Positions 21,082-24,728 of a stretch of 24,728 nt of DNA are shown here, piece after piece. How positions within the stretch are numbered: position 1 is the stretch's first letter; every line of letters begins with the position of its first letter. The translations under genes and the position numbers were made by a program. This DNA is from a virus. Under the pieces are notes generated by a model that searched no databases, had not been told where the DNA came from, and was given only the letters and a program-made list of their open reading frames with translations. The stretch spans positions 1-24,728 of IMG/VR virus record IMGVR_UViG_3300034523_000121; one strand, given 5' to 3'.

Positions 21082-21734
21082 TGAGAGAGCGCAGATCGAT
21101 CTATCACCATAACGGCTACCGGCTTCGCTCCTACACCGAGCTCATGTGGGCCCGCCTGTTGGAAGCGTCCGGGATATTTTACCTGTACGAGCCGGATCTT
21201 GTTCGCGTCGACGAGGGTTACTACCTCCCGGACTTCTGGCTGCCGAACGTGGGCATTTACCTCGAAGTGAAAGGCAAGGAGCCAATGCCTGAGGAAATCC
21301 AGAAGGCTGATGCAGTCATGGCGCGGACCGGCAAAGAGGTCATGTTTCTTATCGGGCTGCCTGAGTCCGACCGTGGCGGGCTGTTCAATTGCGGACTCCT
21401 CATGCGTGGCGCGAACGGCTGGCACCACAACATCTCCCCCATCGATCTCCAATGCCTGGTTCGCGATCACGTCAGCCCCGAAGCAGCGGCACGCATGTCC
21501 CTTTCAGTCCAAAAGGACGACATGGATTACGTACGGCCAATCGGCGAAATCATGGAGGAAATGTTCCTGGTTCGCGCGGACCGCTCAGACATGGAGCGCG
21601 TGCTCCGCGAAACGCATGCCGAGGCAAACGCCCAGCGCTTGACCCTCATGCCGGAGCCAACCATTTGCGAGAAGGCACTGAAAGCATTTCTCGATCGCCA
21701 AATATTTCGGACTTCTCAGCGGGGTGCAGCATGA
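21081..21734 (+). CDS. PD-(D/E)XK nuclease-like protein
   Basis: This is a 217-residue protein, TGATG-coupled to dnaB. Residues about 12-65 form a compact nuclease core: E20 in RSYTELMWARLLE, D51 in GYYLPDFWLP, and E62-x-K64 in YLEVKGKE. This is the pattern of TnsA-like and other phage PD-(D/E)XK endonucleases. The C-terminal 150 residues are helical and unassigned. By position it may process recombination or replication intermediates. Confidence 0.78.
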   Translation: MRERRSIYHHNGYRLRSYTELMWARLLEASGIFYLYEPDLVRVDEGYYLPDFWLPNVGIYLEVKGKEPMPEEIQKADAVMARTGKEVMFLIGLPESDRGGLFNCGLLMRGANGWHHNISPIDLQCLVRDHVSPEAAARMSLSVQKDDMDYVRPIGEIMEEMFLVRADRSDMERVLRETHAEANAQRLTLMPEPTICEKALKAFLDRQIFRTSQRGAA

Positions 21735-21826
21735 CTATTCATTTTCTGATTGCGGTTGCGTCGGGGCTCGGGGGCTTCGGCATCAGAATTTACTGCGTCC
21801 TGATCACAATGGCGGTGACGGCATGA
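21731..21826 (+). CDS. 31-residue membrane micro-ORF
   Basis: The frame starts with an ATGA overlap on the nuclease stop and ends with an ATGA overlap on the next start. It encodes MTIHFLIAVASGLGGFGIR then IYCVLITMAVTA, nearly all hydrophobic, so a single-pass membrane peptide. No good Shine-Dalgarno; expression would depend on coupling. Confidence 0.45.
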   Translation: MTIHFLIAVASGLGGFGIRIYCVLITMAVTA

Positions 21827-22143
21827 GCATCGACAATGAGCAGCTCAACAGGACTGCAAAACTGCAAAAGTTGATGCGCGACCCCGTCGCAGTACTGGCC
21901 CTGATCTCCGAGAACGAGGCGCTGCGCGAAGCCAACGACAAGTTCTCCCGTCGTAACGGAATGCTTGAGGAGAACGTGCAGGCTATGACCGAAACGCACG
22001 TGCTCTACACCTGGCTGCGCAAGAAGGTCGACCAGCCGAGCAATGACTTCGTGGCTGTTCAGATGAACATCGGGCACGACTGGGTCCCGGTGCACGATCT
22101 TGATCGCGATCTGCGCTCGATGATCGAGAGGGAGGAGCCATGA
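21823..22143 (+). CDS. Ead/Ea22-like coiled-coil protein
   Basis: This is a 106-residue protein. DPVAVLALISENEALREAND near the N terminus is the same motif as in gene 2461-2805 and continues into a coiled coil (LEENVQAM). The C-terminal part (VQMNIGHDWVPVHDLDRDL) is separate. ATG 21823 is set by coupling on both sides (ATGA with the micro-ORF and with ninB). Function of this family is not known. Confidence 0.72.
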   Translation: MSIDNEQLNRTAKLQKLMRDPVAVLALISENEALREANDKFSRRNGMLEENVQAMTETHVLYTWLRKKVDQPSNDFVAVQMNIGHDWVPVHDLDRDLRSMIEREEP

Positions 22144-22610
22144 CTGACAAGATCAGCGTCAACAGCCAGGCCAAGCTCACCGAGGCAATCACGAGCCTGA
22201 CCACCATGTTTCGCGACAAGCGCTACGTAGTCGTGTCGCTTCGCCCGGGAAAGGACCGCACCTTGGATCAGAACGCTCTGTGGTTCGCGATGTACAAGCG
22301 CATCGCCGAGATGACCCAGCTGGGCGACCCAGCCGAGGCGCGCAAGTACTGCAAGCTGCACATCGGCGTGCAGATCCTGCTGAACGAGGATTCCGGTTTC
22401 CAGGCCGAGTGGTACCAGGTGATGCGCCACCTGCCATACGAAACCAAGCTGGACATGATGGGTGAGTGCCACCTGTTTGGCCCGGACGGATTCCCGGTGA
22501 CCAGTCTGTTCAATCGCGCTCAGGGCATCGCCTACACCGATCGCATCGTCGCGCGCTTTGCACCGCAGGGCGTGTACTTCTCTGACCTGCTTAGCCAGGA
22601 GGCGGCATGA
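22140..22610 (+). CDS. ninB: NinB (Orf) recombination mediator
   Basis: This 156-residue protein is of the lambda NinB/Orf family, which binds single-stranded DNA and SSB and helps strand-exchange proteins, replacing RecFOR in lambda Red recombination. The family signature RTLDQNALWFAMYKRIAE is at about 39-58, followed by ARKYCKLHIGVQIL and HLPYETKLDMM. Length is close to lambda NinB (about 146). It probably serves the RecT/exonuclease pair of the left arm. Confidence 0.9.
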   Translation: MTDKISVNSQAKLTEAITSLTTMFRDKRYVVVSLRPGKDRTLDQNALWFAMYKRIAEMTQLGDPAEARKYCKLHIGVQILLNEDSGFQAEWYQVMRHLPYETKLDMMGECHLFGPDGFPVTSLFNRAQGIAYTDRIVARFAPQGVYFSDLLSQEAA

Positions 22611-22885
22611 GCCATAAATTCAGCATGCGCTATATCGCCTGGCAGGCTGCTACCGGACTGCTTGACAGGGACATGTACCTGGAAGCCTGGAAAGGTATCT
22701 ACCGTCTCGGATTCGCACTAACTGCGTTCGCTATTCGGCTGGTGATGCTGGTCACCTTTCCGATTTCAGTACCTCTGCTTTGGGGTTTCCTTCGCGTTAT
22801 GGAACCGATCAACCAAAAGCGGAGAAAGGCCCGGCACGACAAGATCGTGAAAGCCCATCGCCAACGCCTGGAGGAGGCCGAATGA
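22607..22885 (+). CDS. Small membrane protein in the nin region
   Basis: This is a 92-residue protein with a hydrophobic stretch (about 33-64; LGFALTAFAIRLVML and VTFPISVPLLWGFL, one or two passes) and a strongly basic C-terminal helix (NQKRRKARHDKIVKAHRQRLEEAE) that should lie in the cytoplasm. ATGA-coupled to ninB and ninG. Function is unknown. Confidence 0.72.
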   Translation: MSHKFSMRYIAWQAATGLLDRDMYLEAWKGIYRLGFALTAFAIRLVMLVTFPISVPLLWGFLRVMEPINQKRRKARHDKIVKAHRQRLEEAE

Positions 22886-23481
22886 CCATCGAACGGAAGC
22901 CGGCCAAGCCGAAGAAGTGCCGCGTCGCTACGTGCAGGGCCTCATTCGTCCCTTCGCGGATGGGGCAGGCGGTGTGCAGTCCAGCGTGCGCAATGATCGA
23001 CGCTCCCAGGCATGAGCCGAAGGCGCGCAAGGCGCTAGCGGACATCGAGCGCAAGGACATCAAGGTCCGCAAGGAGAAGCTGAAGAGCAGGGCGGATCAT
23101 GCCAAAGAGGCCCAGGCGGTCATAAACCGATACGTCCGGCTGCGTGACGCCCATCTCGGCTGCATCAGTTGCGATAAGCCGGCCTCCTGGGGCGGGCAGT
23201 GGCACTGCTCGCACTTCCGCAGCGTGGGGGCTGCCCCGCACATCAGATACAACCTCTGGAATATGCATCGTTCTTGTTCCGTCTGTAACAACCACCTTAG
23301 CGGGAACATAGCTGGGTATAGGCCAAAACTGATTGAAAAAATCGGGCAGCAGAAGGTGGATTGGCTGGAAAGCAATCATTCCATAGCCCGCCATGACATT
23401 CCGTACTTGAAGCGAATCAAGGCAGTTTTCGCCAAGAAATGCCGTCGCCTGGAGGGTCGCATCCAATGCAATGCTGCGTAG
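22882..23481 (+). CDS. ninG: NinG (Rap) recombination endonuclease
   Basis: This 199-residue protein is similar to lambda NinG/Rap, a structure-specific nuclease that cuts D-loops and Holliday-type junctions. An N-terminal zinc-finger-like set (C13, C18, C32, C36) is followed by a basic coiled helix (about 50-80) and a second metal region, CISCDKP...HCSHFRS and MHRSCSVCNNHLSGN, of HNH/treble-clef type. NLWNMHRSCSVCN is typical of NinG. ATG 22882 overlaps the preceding stop. Confidence 0.92.
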   Translation: MTIERKPAKPKKCRVATCRASFVPSRMGQAVCSPACAMIDAPRHEPKARKALADIERKDIKVRKEKLKSRADHAKEAQAVINRYVRLRDAHLGCISCDKPASWGGQWHCSHFRSVGAAPHIRYNLWNMHRSCSVCNNHLSGNIAGYRPKLIEKIGQQKVDWLESNHSIARHDIPYLKRIKAVFAKKCRRLEGRIQCNAA

Positions 23482-24332
23482 AAGATTGTGGCCGTTCGGT
23501 CATGTACAGGGGCGTTCAACTCTGCCAGATGCACTATCACCGCAAACGCCGGAATGGCGACTTTGCATTAGTCCTTGAGAAAAAGCGGAAGAAGCTGGGC
23601 TATTCCAGGGTTTATCGGGTGACCATGCCTGGCAAGGGATACCAGCGCCTATACGAGCCCAGCCACCCGCTCAGGGATAGTCAGGGGTATGTAGCTGAGC
23701 ATCGGGCTGTCATGTACGCAAAATACGGGGACACGCTGCCTGACTGCGAGTTGTGTGGAATTGATCTGTATTGGAATACCTGCCACATCGATCACAAGGA
23801 TCGCGATGTAAAGAACAACAGGGAGGACAACCTTAGGCCTCTTTGTGCGCGTTGCAATACATGGCGAGACTACCCAGAGCAATGCGAGCTTTCCAAAAAC
23901 CACAAAATCACTATCGATGGGGTTTCTAAAACGCCACAGGAATGGAGTCGCGAGCCGGAGGTAAAAGTCTCTGGTAACACGATAATCCTTCGGAAGAAAT
24001 CCGGCATGAGCGACTTCGATGCTGTGTTCGCGCCAAAAATCACACATAACGGCCGCAAGCCGTTGCCACCTCCTCGCAAAACCAATCACAAGCGCGAGCG
24101 GAGCAATGCTTTCGTGATCACGATCGATGGCGTAACGGACACGCTGGCTGAGTGGTCAAGGGTGTCGGGTGTAGCTGTCACTGAGCGCGCAGTGGCGAAC
24201 AGGATTAATTCGGGCTGGGACCCTATTGATGCGTTGTTCACTCCGGCGCGCAGCCGGGGGAGATTGAGTGAAATCAACGAGGTCGAGTACCGCGCAATGA
24301 CCAGAGAACTGAAAAAGGGGCAGGCAGCATGA
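23466..24332 (+). CDS. HNH endonuclease with two C-terminal repeats
   Basis: This is a 288-residue protein from ATG 23466, overlapping the end of ninG by 16 bases. CCVEDCGR...LCQMHYHRKR (about 3-27) looks like a zinc finger. The HNH domain (about 75-135) has AEHR, CELCG, CHIDHKDRDVKNNREDNLRPLC and CNTW. The C terminus holds two copies of a unit beginning ITIDGV and ending in DA-[VL]-F-x-P (about 147-190 and 217-260), the first degenerate; these are probably DNA-contacting modules. The nin region of lambda has no such gene, so this may be an inserted homing-type nuclease. Confidence 0.85.
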   Translation: MQCCVEDCGRSVMYRGVQLCQMHYHRKRRNGDFALVLEKKRKKLGYSRVYRVTMPGKGYQRLYEPSHPLRDSQGYVAEHRAVMYAKYGDTLPDCELCGIDLYWNTCHIDHKDRDVKNNREDNLRPLCARCNTWRDYPEQCELSKNHKITIDGVSKTPQEWSREPEVKVSGNTIILRKKSGMSDFDAVFAPKITHNGRKPLPPPRKTNHKRERSNAFVITIDGVTDTLAEWSRVSGVAVTERAVANRINSGWDPIDALFTPARSRGRLSEINEVEYRAMTRELKKGQAA

Positions 24333-24728
24333 CCTATCGCAACGTTGTTTCAGCAGTAGTTCGCGCCCTTGCGGCCGAGACCATCAGTTCCGCCGGCGGC
24401 TGCGACTTTGAGCCGAAGGTGCAGTGCGCCAAGCAGAAGGGGGAGATCGTCGGCAAGGAGGCGTCGTTTCTCCAGGACTGCTGGGTGTTCGGGCGTCTGC
24501 ATAAGGCGTTGTCTGCCGAGCACTGGCGCGCCCTGGTGGCGAAGTTCTCCACACACACCGAGCGCAAGCATGCGGCAATTGCAGAATTGACCCGTGTGAT
24601 GCGCTCACCGGCGCCGGAGCGGTTCCTTCACTGTGCCGTGGTTACGTGGGCGTTACCTCGGCTGCCGGGCGTGGACGGGAAGCGCTCAACGAACGTCCTG
24701 CCGGCCGGCTGGTACGAGATGGATAACT
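24329..24728 (+). CDS. Hypothetical protein, truncated by the window edge
   Basis: ATG 24329 overlaps the HNH stop (ATGA). The 133 visible residues begin MTYRNVVSAVVRALAAETI and include EASFLQDCWVFGRLHKALS, EHWRALVAKFSTHTERKHA and RLPGVDGKRSTNVLPAGWY. I associate this with proteins found after the nin genes in Pseudomonas phages; the position would suit a late regulator, as for Q, but no such motif can be claimed. Confidence 0.7.
   Translation, partial: MTYRNVVSAVVRALAAETISSAGGCDFEPKVQCAKQKGEIVGKEASFLQDCWVFGRLHKALSAEHWRALVAKFSTHTERKHAAIAELTRVMRSPAPERFLHCAVVTWALPRLPGVDGKRSTNVLPAGWYEMDN

Noticed and set aside
1-24728. CRISPR arrays, tRNA genes, insertion sequences
   Set aside because: No regularly spaced 25-40-base repeats, no cloverleaf with a recognisable T arm, and no transposase or terminal inverted repeats of an insertion sequence were seen.

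Overview
The window is the immunity, early and replication region of a lambda-like temperate phage or prophage, most likely from Pseudomonas (general resemblance of the small early genes, high-GC coding, Pseudomonas-type codon use; this is inference, since no host gene is visible). The layout follows lambda: integrase and excisionase at the far left, a long leftward (minus-strand) early operon, a CI-like repressor flanked by two operator/promoter clusters, then a rightward (plus-strand) operon with Cro, an antirepressor, replication genes and a nin-like recombination block that runs off the right edge.

Left arm (about 16000 down to 1, minus strand). The leftward promoter pL near 15933-15961 is overlapped by repressor operators. 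Its leader holds a boxA-like sequence and two hairpins (15810-15881), a candidate antitermination site. Many short, tightly coupled genes follow, then a RecT annealing protein plus a YqaJ/lambda-exo type nuclease (recombination pair), a large C5 cytosine methyltransferase with an unusual repeat-filled target-recognition region, a DUF4406 protein and several small unknowns, ending in xis and int, which overlap by 20 bases. Two features break this arm. One is a lone plus-strand membrane-protein gene (6432-6905) between minus-strand genes. The other is a roughly 580-base stretch without a recognised gene (13349-13932) that holds a highly structured RNA-like element, an uncertain ORF and a terminator next to an HNH/AP2 endonuclease gene.

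Immunity region (15930-17140). A CI/LexA-type repressor (minus) and Cro (plus) diverge across three operator-like sites. A matching cluster lies at pL. The operator core reads ATTAC-N5-GTAAT, perfect at oL1 and oR1.

Right arm (16912-24728, plus strand). Cro is followed by two small ribbon-helix-helix-like proteins, a terminator-like hairpin, a Rha/KilAC antirepressor, a lambda-O-like helix-turn-helix initiator with three iterons inside its gene (a probable replication origin), a DnaB helicase, a PD-(D/E)XK nuclease, two small proteins, NinB, a membrane protein, NinG, an HNH protein with two C-terminal repeats, and a truncated unknown gene. Almost all of these genes overlap by ATGA or similar, so they are probably translated as one coupled operon. 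No structural, packaging or lysis genes are in the window.
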